Shown here: positions 1 to 6,815 of the stretch, piece after piece
How the letters are laid out: every line of letters begins with the position of its first letter
Position numbering within the stretch: position 1 is the first letter of the stretch
DNA from: Thermoplasmata archaeon
GTDB lineage: Archaea; Thermoplasmatota; E2; UBA202; JdFR-43
Direction of reading: 5' to 3'
Length of the DNA: 10,961 nucleotides
Assembly: GCA_021157745.1 (NCBI GenBank)
Contig: JAGGWA010000180.1
Coordinates: 1 to 10,961 of the forward strand
The notes under the pieces: model-generated
Seen by the model: only the letters and a program-made list of their open reading frames with translations
Told to the model about the DNA's origin: nothing
The model's database searches: none
Translations under genes and position numbers: made by a program

Positions 1-36
1 ATGTTGCATTAAATTTTAATATCTCTGCCGTTATAA

Positions 37-114
37 AAATGCCACGATGATGATGAATGCCTTGCTGAAAAAATGAAGAATGATGGGCGAACTGAGTGGC
101 TTAAACATCAATGA
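37..114 (+). other. possible 3' remnant of an unidentified gene
   Basis: After an in-frame TAA at 34-36 there are 25 open codons ending in TGA at 112-114. The frame is rich in charged residues and has two cysteines (Cys2 and Cys8 of the open stretch), and ends in TEWLKHQ. It has no convincing start, and no open frame can be followed further upstream because of the stop. It may be the tail of a decayed gene facing the sulfotransferase remnant, or chance. No family recognised. Confidence 0.15.
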
Positions 115-117
115 GAA

Positions 118-1232
118 TTAAACATAAGGAAAATCATAACCCCATTTATCTATGGTGAGTTTCCAGTAATTGTATATCTTTTCCTTATCTTCCTTTCCTA
201 TAACATATTGATGCACTTTTATCTTCTTCTGCTCTTCTATGAATCTGATGAAATCATGCTTTGCTCTTTCAAAATTTTTCAGGCCAAGCCCCTCATATAC
301 CCTTTTTATTTCTTTAAATGGATTTGAAACAAAATCTTCATATCTCACCTCAACCAGATTTCCTTCTGGAATGAGTTCCTTTTCCTTAAAATACTTTTTG
401 AATATTTTTATATAAAGCTCAACCATTGCTTTTTCTATAACTTCATCATCTTTCGGCTTCTGGACACAATACAAAGACATCTCCGCCTCTATATCACGTT
501 TCATTGAAAAGAATACATGGTATGGATTTCTGTAAATATGGATGAACTTCGCTTCTGGAAACATTTCAAACAATAATTTTATTCTTGCTGTATTCGCTGG
601 ATTTTTTAAAACGAGTCGCTTTCCTTTATGATAATATGCAACCTTTTTGAGGAAATAGATGTATTTTTCCTTCCATTCTTTGATTACATGCTTTCCAACA
701 TTATCCATTGTTACAAATCTGTAATAAAATTCCATTTTTTGGAGGAAGCACCATCCATTATAAAATGAATACGGACATAGATTTCCCATCGCATACTCTT
801 CTTCCTGCGGCAAATCAGCAGCCAGCGGAACATTGTCTTCAGGGCGAATTGGCGGCAGCGATGCTTCAACGATTGGCTTTATCGATTTTTCAAAACTTAG
901 AAATAGAGAAGGAACGACGGTATGAAATGTTGATGGATAGCCAAATTGCTTGTCTTGGCTAATCAAATTAATGCAGGTATGTTGTCCCACTCCTCCAGTG
1001 TCCTATTATGAATATTGGCGGCTTAAGCTCCTGTTCTTCAATCTTTTTATCAAACTTTATCCTTTCCCATATGTTCAACGGAGTGAGTAAGAAAGACATT
1101 AAAATTGAATATGAAACGAGGCAATCCAATAATACTAACTCTAAATTTATTTTGCGCTAATAAACGCAATAGATTGGTTATAGTGGAGCTTGGTAAAGGT
1201 GTAAAATTTATTTCCAAAGGATCTATTTTCAC
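118..1232 (-). pseudogene. PAPS-dependent sulfotransferase (Sulfotransferase_3-like), broken by two frameshifts
   Basis: The product would transfer a sulfuryl group from PAPS to an acceptor, often a glycan or lipid; the acceptor cannot be told from sequence. The protein is spread over three minus-strand frames. Piece A (from a GTG at 1232) begins MKIDPLEINFTPLPSS and reads to GLPR at about 1116. Piece B, in the next frame, reads YSILMSFLLTPLNIWERIKF and carries the 5'-phosphosulfate loop GHWRSGTTYLH, then stops at TAA 968-970. Piece C resumes as NLISQDKQFGYPSTF and runs to TAA at 118-120, including the 3'-phosphate motif IHIYRNPYHVFFSM. Dropping one base near 970 and one near 1112-1116 restores a continuous protein of about 370 residues. 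The largest intact frame (118-990) begins at a GTG inside the PAPS loop and would lack most of it, so it should not be annotated as functional. The gene follows the MIP18 gene on the same strand by 59 nt and has its own TATA-like box. A sequencing error is the alternative to real decay. Confidence 0.85.
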
Positions 1233-1248
1233 GCTATGACAACATGAT

Positions 1249-1260
1249 GAAATTAAAAAG
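1249..1260 (-). promoter_or_regulatory. TATA-like box for the sulfotransferase gene
   Basis: On the minus strand this reads CTTTTTAATTTC and is centred about 23 nt before the GTG at 1232, the same spacing as the other boxes here. It suggests the broken gene once had its own leaderless promoter. Prediction from sequence only. Confidence 0.35.
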
Positions 1261-1279
1261 GGTTGTTAAAAGATAATTT

Positions 1280-1285
1280 AAAAAA
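1280..1285 (-). terminator. oligo-T run after the MIP18 gene
   Basis: Six consecutive T on the minus strand start about 7 nt past the TGA of the MIP18 gene. Archaeal RNA polymerases often stop on such U-tracts without a hairpin. The run sits between this gene and the promoter of the sulfotransferase remnant. Confidence 0.35.
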
Positions 1286-1291
1286 TTTAAA

Positions 1292-1579
1292 TCAGTATTT
1301 CCATTTTTCCTGCTCAAGCTTGAAGAAATGCTGCAGTTCCTCCTCATTCATGACAGTTTCTTCAATTTCTATTTCCTTTCCAAGTTCATTCAAAGCTTGC
1401 CTCACCATTTCCATTAGCATGTATTTTATGGGAACTCCTGGAAAAGGGAAAGCCATCGTTACCTTTATTTTGTCATTCTCGATTCTCGCTTCCTTTATCA
1501 TCCCAAGCTCAACCAGACTCGCATCTATTTCAGGGTGCATAACTTCTTTAAGCCTGTTCATTATTTCCTCTTCATTCAT
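1292..1579 (-). CDS. MIP18/DUF59 family protein (Fe-S assembly type), lacking the usual cysteine
   Basis: This is a 95-residue single-domain protein of the MIP18/SufT/PaaD family, small cytoplasmic proteins that assist Fe-S cluster assembly or transfer. Residues 5-20 match the family start (EIMNRLKEVMHPEID, in place of the usual DPEI), followed by the LVELGMI strand and the segment TMAFPFPGVPIKYML (41-55). In many members the loop at that place reads like T-x-x-G-C-P; here the cysteine is valine and no cysteine occurs anywhere in the protein. I chose the ATG at 1579 because a TATA-like TTTTAAA lies 24 nt upstream; a GTG at 1597 would add six residues but falls close to that box. The gene is not next to an Mrp/ApbC-type carrier in this window. 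Family assignment is firm; role is inferred. Confidence 0.8.
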   Translation of the reverse strand: MNEEEIMNRLKEVMHPEIDASLVELGMIKEARIENDKIKVTMAFPFPGVPIKYMLMEMVRQALNELGKEIEIEETVMNEEELQHFFKLEQEKWKY

Positions 1580-1599
1580 CACGGTGTAATATGCCACAG

Positions 1600-1606
1600 T
1601 TTAAAA
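1600..1606 (-). promoter_or_regulatory. TATA-like box for the MIP18 gene
   Basis: Minus-strand TTTTAAA centred 24 nt before the ATG at 1579. The spacing fits a leaderless transcript and argues for ATG 1579 over GTG 1597 as the start. Confidence 0.45.
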
Positions 1607-1657
1607 CCCCTTCGCAACACCCAGATTTAGCGACTTGAACAAAAACTGGGAAAGGAG

Positions 1658-1834
1658 ATGGGCATCAAAAACTATTCAAAAAGGTTCCATCTCCTTAACC
1701 ATTACAGTAAGAGGGGAGCAGGTAAGAATATTGAAGAAGAGAGCAATTATTTGGAAAAGCTATTCAAAGGGCAGGGGAAAGAGAAGCAGATAAAAGATGT
1801 GATAAATGTATGGAGAAAATGCAGAATTTTATGA
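1658..1834 (+). CDS. small basic ORF, unrecognised; possibly a gene remnant
   Basis: A 58-codon frame starts at an ATG directly after AAAGGAG and ends at TGA 1832-1834. The peptide is strongly charged and helical in look, with the segments KNYSKRFHLLNHYSKR and NIEEESNYLEKLFKG. The open frame extends nine codons upstream of the ATG to a TAG at 1628-1630. The purine-rich AAAGGAG abuts the ATG with no spacer, so it would not serve as a normal ribosome binding site for it. No TATA-like box sits at the right distance. The composition (Lys, Glu and Ile rich) resembles real proteins of this window more than random frame. I do not recognise a family; it may be the 3' end of a decayed gene or a genuine small protein. 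Confidence 0.3.
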   Translation: MGIKNYSKRFHLLNHYSKRGAGKNIEEESNYLEKLFKGQGKEKQIKDVINVWRKCRIL

Positions 1835-1844
1835 AGAAAAATTA

Positions 1845-1850
1845 CTTATA
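1845..1850 (+). promoter_or_regulatory. TATA-like box for the LysE-family gene
   Basis: CTTATA within TTACTTATAG, centred about 23.5 nt before the ATG at 1871. Spacing matches the other predicted leaderless promoters in the window. Confidence 0.45.
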
Positions 1851-1870
1851 GCAGATAAAATTAACAGAAG

Positions 1871-2458
1871 ATGAATCTGCTATGGTTCATTGCCTTCGTA
1901 ATCTTTGTTTCATTGAGTGGCGTTCTGATGCCTGGCCCCATATTCGCCAATGCAATATATGAGGGAAGGAAGAATAAATATGCTGGCATAAAAATAGCTA
2001 CAGGGCATGCCATAGTGGAAGTGCCGATCATTGTTACATTATTTTTCATTGGAAAATTTGAATTTCCAGCTATGCTGAAATCTTTGATTAGCATTGTTGG
2101 AGGCGTATTTCTGCTTTATCTTGCGTTCACCTTTTTCAAGAATAAGGAGAGAAGAATTTTTAAAGGAATTGTAGCTGGAATATTGCTTTCCAGCTTGAAT
2201 CCATATTTCATATTGTGGTGGCTCACCGTGGGCTTCACTCTTGCAATAAAAGCGACATATTTCGGGCTTATAGGCTTGCTTTCCCTGGTAATTTTTCATG
2301 AAAGCTGCGATTTTTCATGGTATGGCTTCATAACATGGCTTTCGAATAAGGGAGCAAGATTCCAGAAAGTTGAAAAGGTGGCTGCTCTGCTATCATTTTC
2401 GCTGCTCATTTTCTTTGGCATCTTTTTCATTTATTCTGGAGTAGTCATTTACAAATAA
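1871..2458 (+). CDS. LysE/RhtB-family membrane exporter
   Basis: This 195-residue protein of about six membrane segments belongs to the LysE superfamily, which exports amino acids or related small molecules across the cytoplasmic membrane; the substrate cannot be inferred. Membrane segments lie near residues 4-26, 46-62, 68-89, 98-122, 129-156 and 170-193. The first carries LMPGP (19-23), the family's characteristic Pro-Gly-Pro turn, followed by a conserved-type GHA (45-47). The fourth segment starts with LNPYFILWW (109-117), the place where family members usually have an Asn-Pro motif. Length is normal for the family. The start at 1871 is supported by a TATA-like box 23 nt upstream; no Shine-Dalgarno is visible. 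It ends 27 nt before aIF5B, which has its own likely promoter, so co-transcription is uncertain. Confidence 0.85.
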   Translation: MNLLWFIAFVIFVSLSGVLMPGPIFANAIYEGRKNKYAGIKIATGHAIVEVPIIVTLFFIGKFEFPAMLKSLISIVGGVFLLYLAFTFFKNKERRIFKGIVAGILLSSLNPYFILWWLTVGFTLAIKATYFGLIGLLSLVIFHESCDFSWYGFITWLSNKGARFQKVEKVAALLSFSLLIFFGIFFIYSGVVIYK

Positions 2459-2459
2459 T

Positions 2460-2467
2460 TTTATAAT
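2460..2467 (+). promoter_or_regulatory. TATA-like box for the aIF5B gene
   Basis: TTTATAAT begins right after the LysE-family stop and is centred about 22 nt before the GTG at 2486. It implies a leaderless transcript beginning at or near that GTG, and supports the choice of start. Confidence 0.5.
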
Positions 2468-2485
2468 GGAATTCCTTTCATCATT

Positions 2486-4195
2486 GTGTACATTCGCCAG
2501 CCTATCGTAGCAGTTCTCGGCCACGTAGACCATGGAAAAACAACATTGTTAGATTACATTAGAGGCACGACTGTAACTGCAAAAGAGGCTGGCGCAATAA
2601 CGCAGCATATTGGCGCCACAGAGGTGCCATTAGATGCCATAATAAAAATTTGTGGTCCGCTGCTTAAAGGAAAAAAATTCAAAGTGCCAGGTTTGCTTTT
2701 CATCGACACCCCAGGACATTTCGCATTTATAACGCTTCGTGCCAGAGGCGGAGCCTTGGCTGATCTCGCCATTTTAGTTATTGATATAAATGAAGGCATA
2801 ATGGAGCAGACCGAAGAATCGATAAAGATTTTGAGGAAGTATAAAACGCCTTTTGTTGTTGCTGCAAACAAAATAGATGCCATTCCAGGATGGCGCAGCT
2901 ATGAGGGCACGATTTCGCAGAGGCTGGCCAAGCAGAATGAAGCTGCAAGAAAGGAATTTGATGAAAGACTGTATCGCCTTATCGGCAGCTTATATGATCA
3001 TGGATTCTCTGCTGAAAGATATGATAAAATAAGGGATTTCACAAAAAATGTTGCAGTTGTTCCAATCTCTGCTAAAACTGGTGAGGGCATACCAGAGCTG
3101 CTGATGATTTTGATTGGACTGGCTCAGCGTTTCCTTGAAAAAAATCTGGAAAGCGAGGAAAAGGCTGGGAAAGGGGTTGTTCTCGAGGTAAAAGAAGAGC
3201 GCGGGTTGGGCGTTACAATAGATGCAATAGTGTATGATGGCATAATAAGGAAGGGAGATAAAATTGTCATTGGAGGAAAGGATTCGCCATTTACAACGAG
3301 CATAAGGGCATTGCTTAAACCAAAGCCTTTGGATGAGATAAGGGAGCCAAGCGACAGGTTTGATAGCGTTGAAGAATGCAGGGCTGCATGCGGAATAAAA
3401 ATAGCCGCTCCAGATTTGGAAAAAACCTTTGCAGGGGCACCATTTAAAGTCTTGGAGAATGAGGAGGAAGACATAAAAACAATAAGAAATGAAATGAGAC
3501 TCGATGTGGAGTTGCAGGATGAAGGCATAATAATAAAAGCCGATGCTATTGGCTCTTTAGAGGCATTATCGTTTTTGCTTCGTAACAAAGGCATAGCAAT
3601 TAGAAAGGCAGAGGTGGGAGACATTTCAAAGCGCGACATAATGGAAGCTTTGACAAATGCAAATCCGTTGAATAGAGTCGTTATTGGATTCAATGTAAGG
3701 CTGCTTGAGGAAAACAATGAGGATGTTGAAGTCATAACGGAAAAAGTCATATACAAGCTCATAGAAAAATTTGAAGAATGGCGGGAAAAGAAGCAAAAGG
3801 AAATAGAGGAGCAAAAGAGAAGGGAAATCACGTATCCAGGAATGATTCTGTTGCTGCCCGATTATGTTTTTCGTGTTAGCAAACCTGCTATCGTGGGAGT
3901 CCGCGTTCTGGCAGGAGAGATAAGAACTGGACAGAAATTGATTAGAGATGATGGAAAGGTTGTTGGAAAAATAAAGAGTATTCAGTCTGAGAAGAGAAGC
4001 ATACAGGTTGCAAAACAGGGAATGGAGGTGGCGGTTGCCATAGAAGGAGCCACTGTAGGAAGGCAAATCAAACCTGGACAAACTCTGTATGTTGATATAA
4101 GCCAGGGAGAAATAGATAAGCTTCTTGAAATGGAGCTCACTCCAGATGAAAGAGATACGCTGGAAAAAATAATAAAAATAAAAAGAAAATGGTGA
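2486..4195 (+). CDS. infB: translation initiation factor aIF5B (archaeal IF2-like GTPase)
   Basis: This universal GTPase promotes ribosomal subunit joining and stabilises initiator tRNA on the ribosome. At 569 residues it is full length for an archaeal aIF5B. The GTPase domain shows G1 GHVDHGKTT (12-20), the switch I region AGAITQHIGATEV (35-47), G3 DTPGH (74-78), G4 NKID (128-131) and G5 SAKTGEG (195-201). Domain II spans about 226-325, with the archaeal-type segment RFDSVEECRAACGIKIA; domain III about 335-430; a long helix about 420-448; and domain IV about 452-569. Some archaeal infB genes carry an intein in the G1 region; this one is uninterrupted. The start is GTG, giving MYIRQPIVAVLGH, with a TATA-like box 22 nt upstream. 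The last codons overlap the helicase start by 7 nt, so the two are probably one transcript. Confidence 0.97.
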   Translation: MYIRQPIVAVLGHVDHGKTTLLDYIRGTTVTAKEAGAITQHIGATEVPLDAIIKICGPLLKGKKFKVPGLLFIDTPGHFAFITLRARGGALADLAILVIDINEGIMEQTEESIKILRKYKTPFVVAANKIDAIPGWRSYEGTISQRLAKQNEAARKEFDERLYRLIGSLYDHGFSAERYDKIRDFTKNVAVVPISAKTGEGIPELLMILIGLAQRFLEKNLESEEKAGKGVVLEVKEERGLGVTIDAIVYDGIIRKGDKIVIGGKDSPFTTSIRALLKPKPLDEIREPSDRFDSVEECRAACGIKIAAPDLEKTFAGAPFKVLENEEEDIKTIRNEMRLDVELQDEGIIIKADAIGSLEALSFLLRNKGIAIRKAEVGDISKRDIMEALTNANPLNRVVIGFNVRLLEENNEDVEVITEKVIYKLIEKFEEWREKKQKEIEEQKRREITYPGMILLLPDYVFRVSKPAIVGVRVLAGEIRTGQKLIRDDGKVVGKIKSIQSEKRSIQVAKQGMEVAVAIEGATVGRQIKPGQTLYVDISQGEIDKLLEMELTPDERDTLEKIIKIKRKW

Positions 4196-6021
4196 ATTTT
4201 TTTCCATACAAGCCAAGAAAAGGGCAAGAAGAAATAATGAATGCAATAAGAAAAGCAATAGAGAAAAAACAGAATTTGGTTTTCGAGGCGCCTGCAGGCA
4301 CGGGAAAAACGGCTTGCGCCCTTGCGCCTTCTTTAGAATTTGCTCTCCAGAATGATTTTGCAATTTTGTATCTCACCAGAACGAACTCGCAGCAGCAGCA
4401 GGCGATAAAAGAGCTAAGGAGAATGGCGGACATAAATGCAGTTGGAATACAGGGAAAAGCAAACATGTGCCTCTTGATTGAGAATATTCCTTCCTTACGA
4501 GGAAGCAATGAGGAAATAACTCGGTTATGTTCTGCGAGAAAGAAAAAGAGTATTGAATATTTGAGGGGTAAAAAGCATATCAATAGATGCATATTCTATG
4601 AAAATTTTGTTTTGAAAAGAGACGAAATAAAATTCAATGGTGTCATATCTGCTGAGGAAATGATGGAATATGGAAGGAGGCATAAAATTTGTGCATATGA
4701 ATTGAACAAGCTTTATATGAAAAAAGCCCGCGTTATTATAGCCCCCTATATATATCTTTTTGATGAATTTTTAAGGGAGAAATTCATAACATGGTTTCCA
4801 TATCCATTTGAAAAAACAATATTGATTATAGATGAGGCTCACAATTTACCAGATTTTGCAAGAGAAGTTAACAGCATTTCATTATCATACAACACTGTAA
4901 AAAATGCCATGAAGGAAGCAGATGAATATAATGTTAGAGATGAAGACATACACTATATTCTTGAATTGCTGATGAAAATTTTTGAGGAAATAGAGGAAGA
5001 ATTGGAAAGAAAGGGAAGCGAAGACATGTTCATAGAAAAAAGGATTGAAGAAGAAATGGAAGAGAATGGTATAGCGGAAAAGGATGCGGAAACAATAGCT
5101 GAAAAAATGATTTCATATGGGGAAATCATAGCTGATTTAAAAGAAAGTCAGAATATTCTGCCTCGCTCTTTTTTACGCAGCATCGGAAACTTTATTCAGA
5201 GATGGTATTCTTTCGATGATAGATGGGTTAAAATAGCTGAAAAAGGCAGGCTCGAGGGCTACTGCTTGGATGCATCGATAGCAACTTCCATTTTAAAAGA
5301 ATTTTATTGCAGCATACATATGTCAGGCACACTTGAGCCATTGGATGAATACAAGAAGAGCATTGGAATAGAAGCAATAACGATGAAATTTCCCTCCCCA
5401 TTCCCAAAAGAGAATAAAAAAGTTGTTTATGTTAAAGGCGTAACAACAAAATATTACATGGATGATGAAATGCTAGATAAAATTGGAAATGAGGTGGCAA
5501 AAATATGCAATGGTATCGATAGAAACATTCTCGTTTTCTTCCCTTCATATAACATTCTGGATAGATTCCTTGAAAGAAATTTTGAAATAAAAAGGAAAAA
5601 ATATGTCGAGAGGAAAAACGAAAAACAGGAAAAGTTGATGAAGAAGATAGAGGAATTTAGAAAAGAGGGCGGTGTATTTCTTTCTGTAATAGGAGGTCGG
5701 CTATCCGAAGGAATGGATTTTCCATCAGAGCAGGCAGAGCTTGTCAGCATAGTTGGCATTCCATATCCGCCGCCATCCGCCAAGTTGCTTGCATTGCAAA
5801 AATATTATGACGATAAGATGGGAGCAGGTAAAGGCTGGAAATATGTTGTGGAAGCCAGGGCGACGAGGCGCATGGCGCAGGCAATAGGGCGCCTTATAAG
5901 GAGTGAGAATGACAAAGGCATGGCGATAATTTTGGATGCGAGGGCAAATCGCTTTAGAAGATATATTGAGATGGAAGAATGCAAGGATGCTTTGGAAGAA
6001 GCAAGAAAATTTTTTAAATAG
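4189..6021 (+). CDS. XPD/Rad3-like Fe-S superfamily 2 DNA helicase
   Basis: A 610-residue, ATP-dependent 5'-3' DNA helicase of the XPD/Rad3/DinG group, expected to act on DNA repair intermediates. Motifs in order: Walker A APAGTGKT (34-41), motif Ia YLTRTNSQQQ (61-70), Walker B DEAH (215-218), motif III SGTL (379-382), motif IV region ILVFFPSYN (447-455), motif V GGRLSEGMDF (502-511) and motif VI QAIGRLIR (564-571). Four cysteines between Walker A and DEAH (94, 114, 134, 168) are in the right place to hold the 4Fe-4S cluster. The helical, highly charged stretch from about 235 to 345 would be the Arch domain. Length fits archaeal XPD. The ATG at 4189 lies 7 nt inside the aIF5B gene with no Shine-Dalgarno, suggesting translational coupling. 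The 3' end overlaps convergent pyrK by 8 nt. The specific biological role of archaeal XPD is not settled. Confidence 0.93.
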   Translation: MVNFFPYKPRKGQEEIMNAIRKAIEKKQNLVFEAPAGTGKTACALAPSLEFALQNDFAILYLTRTNSQQQQAIKELRRMADINAVGIQGKANMCLLIENIPSLRGSNEEITRLCSARKKKSIEYLRGKKHINRCIFYENFVLKRDEIKFNGVISAEEMMEYGRRHKICAYELNKLYMKKARVIIAPYIYLFDEFLREKFITWFPYPFEKTILIIDEAHNLPDFAREVNSISLSYNTVKNAMKEADEYNVRDEDIHYILELLMKIFEEIEEELERKGSEDMFIEKRIEEEMEENGIAEKDAETIAEKMISYGEIIADLKESQNILPRSFLRSIGNFIQRWYSFDDRWVKIAEKGRLEGYCLDASIATSILKEFYCSIHMSGTLEPLDEYKKSIGIEAITMKFPSPFPKENKKVVYVKGVTTKYYMDDEMLDKIGNEVAKICNGIDRNILVFFPSYNILDRFLERNFEIKRKKYVERKNEKQEKLMKKIEEFRKEGGVFLSVIGGRLSEGMDFPSEQAELVSIVGIPYPPPSAKLLALQKYYDDKMGAGKGWKYVVEARATRRMAQAIGRLIRSENDKGMAIILDARANRFRRYIEMEECKDALEEARKFFK

Positions 6022-6775
6022 GTATTTTTTTTCCAGCCTCGTTTCTCTTCCATTTTCCAAAGTCTGCCATCTTTGAAAGTGTTGCAAAATCAAAAACGGG
6101 GCCATCTTTGCATACCCTGTAGCCATTGATTGTACAGCTATCGCATATGCCTATTCCGCATTTCATATATCTTTCCAGACTTGCCTGCATATCTATTCCA
6201 TTTTCTTTGCACATGTCAAAAACTTTTTTCATCATTATTTCTGGACCACAGGTATAAACAATATCGAAATCCTCCTGCTTTAGCAATTCCATCGTCAAAT
6301 CTGTCGCAAATCCTCTGAAGCCATAGCTTCCATCATCTGTTGCAACATGCAGTTTTGCAATCTCCTTTATTTCATCTTCAAACAAAAGCATGCTTTTTGT
6401 TCTCGCCGCAAGTATAACATGCTTTTCCCCATCATATTTTTTAATTAAAGGGAGTAATGCTGCTATTCCAATTCCTCCTGCAACAAACAAAGCTTTTTTT
6501 CCTTTTTCAACAAATCCTTTTCCATATGGCCCTCTCACTCCTATTTTATCTCCTTCCTTCATTTTATACAATGCTTCTGTAGCCTCTCCAACCTTTTTTA
6601 CAGTTATGGCTTGCTTTTCCCCAATATGACTCAAAGACATCGGAATTTCATCTATGGAAGGAATCCATATCATTACGAATTGCCCCGGCTTTGCATCCTT
6701 ACATTTTTCACATGAAAAAAATAATGTTTTGTGAAATTCATCATGCCGAATGATTTTTTCAATTTTATAAAGCAT
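6014..6775 (-). CDS. pyrK: dihydroorotate dehydrogenase electron transfer subunit PyrK
   Basis: This 253-residue iron-sulfur flavoprotein passes electrons from dihydroorotate oxidation (in PyrD) to NAD+ in class 1B dihydroorotate dehydrogenase, in pyrimidine synthesis. The N-terminal FAD-binding barrel (about 1-92) contains GQFVMIWIP (31-39), PMSLS (45-49) at the flavin-contact place and VRGPYGKGF (80-88). The NAD-binding fold follows with [14 protein letters not shown] (97-110) and YTCGPEIM (174-181). The C-terminus binds a 2Fe-2S cluster through Cys206, 211, 214 and 222, within CGIGICDSC and VCKDGPVF. The frame stays open 123 codons upstream through the S15 gene, but the ATG at 6775 is the right start: it begins MLYKIEKI and sits below a TATA-like region. 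No pyrD is present in the window, so its partner must be elsewhere. The PMSLS flavin motif differs from the RPFSI-like form of bacterial PyrK. Confidence 0.93.
   Translation of the reverse strand: MLYKIEKIIRHDEFHKTLFFSCEKCKDAKPGQFVMIWIPSIDEIPMSLSHIGEKQAITVKKVGEATEALYKMKEGDKIGVRGPYGKGFVEKGKKALFVAGGIGIAALLPLIKKYDGEKHVILAARTKSMLLFEDEIKEIAKLHVATDDGSYGFRGFATDLTMELLKQEDFDIVYTCGPEIMMKKVFDMCKENGIDMQASLERYMKCGIGICDSCTINGYRVCKDGPVFDFATLSKMADFGKWKRNEAGKKIPI
6025..6032 (+). terminator. T8 run after the helicase gene
   Basis: Eight T in a row begin 4 nt past the helicase TAG at 6021, a good candidate for a U-tract archaeal terminator. The same bases encode the final lysine codons of convergent pyrK, so the signal lies inside the neighbouring coding sequence. 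Confidence 0.45.
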
Positions 6776-6787
6776 AAAGGCAATCAA

Positions 6788-6808
6788 TTTATATATTAAA
6801 ATATATTT
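6788..6808. promoter_or_regulatory. shared divergent promoter, pyrK / S15
   Basis: Only 40 bp separate the two divergent ATGs (6775 and 6816), and the centre is the near-palindromic TTTATATATTAA followed by AATATATTT. The left half (TTTATATA, 6788-6795) is centred 24 nt before the S15 start. On the minus strand the right part is a matching box about 26-29 nt before the pyrK start. Both transcripts would be leaderless, and the overlapping boxes could not easily be occupied by TBP at the same time. Confidence 0.55.
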
Positions 6809-6815
6809 CCAAACA

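Noticed and set aside
118-990. Treating the 290-codon frame as an intact sulfotransferase
   Set aside because: Its GTG falls inside the PAPS loop, and the true N-terminal part, including GHWRSGTT, is visible in other frames upstream.
1050-1232. Independent 60-residue protein on the minus strand
   Set aside because: Its first about 39 residues look like the sulfotransferase N-terminus and the rest is out-of-frame reading after the frameshift.
2486-4195. Intein in aIF5B
   Set aside because: The G1 to G5 motifs and domains II-IV are continuous at normal length, so there is no insertion.
3124-4592. Long minus-strand frames (for example 3124-3831 and 3626-4363)
   Set aside because: They are antisense to aIF5B and the helicase, rich in Ser/Phe/Leu as expected from mirror frames, and match nothing.
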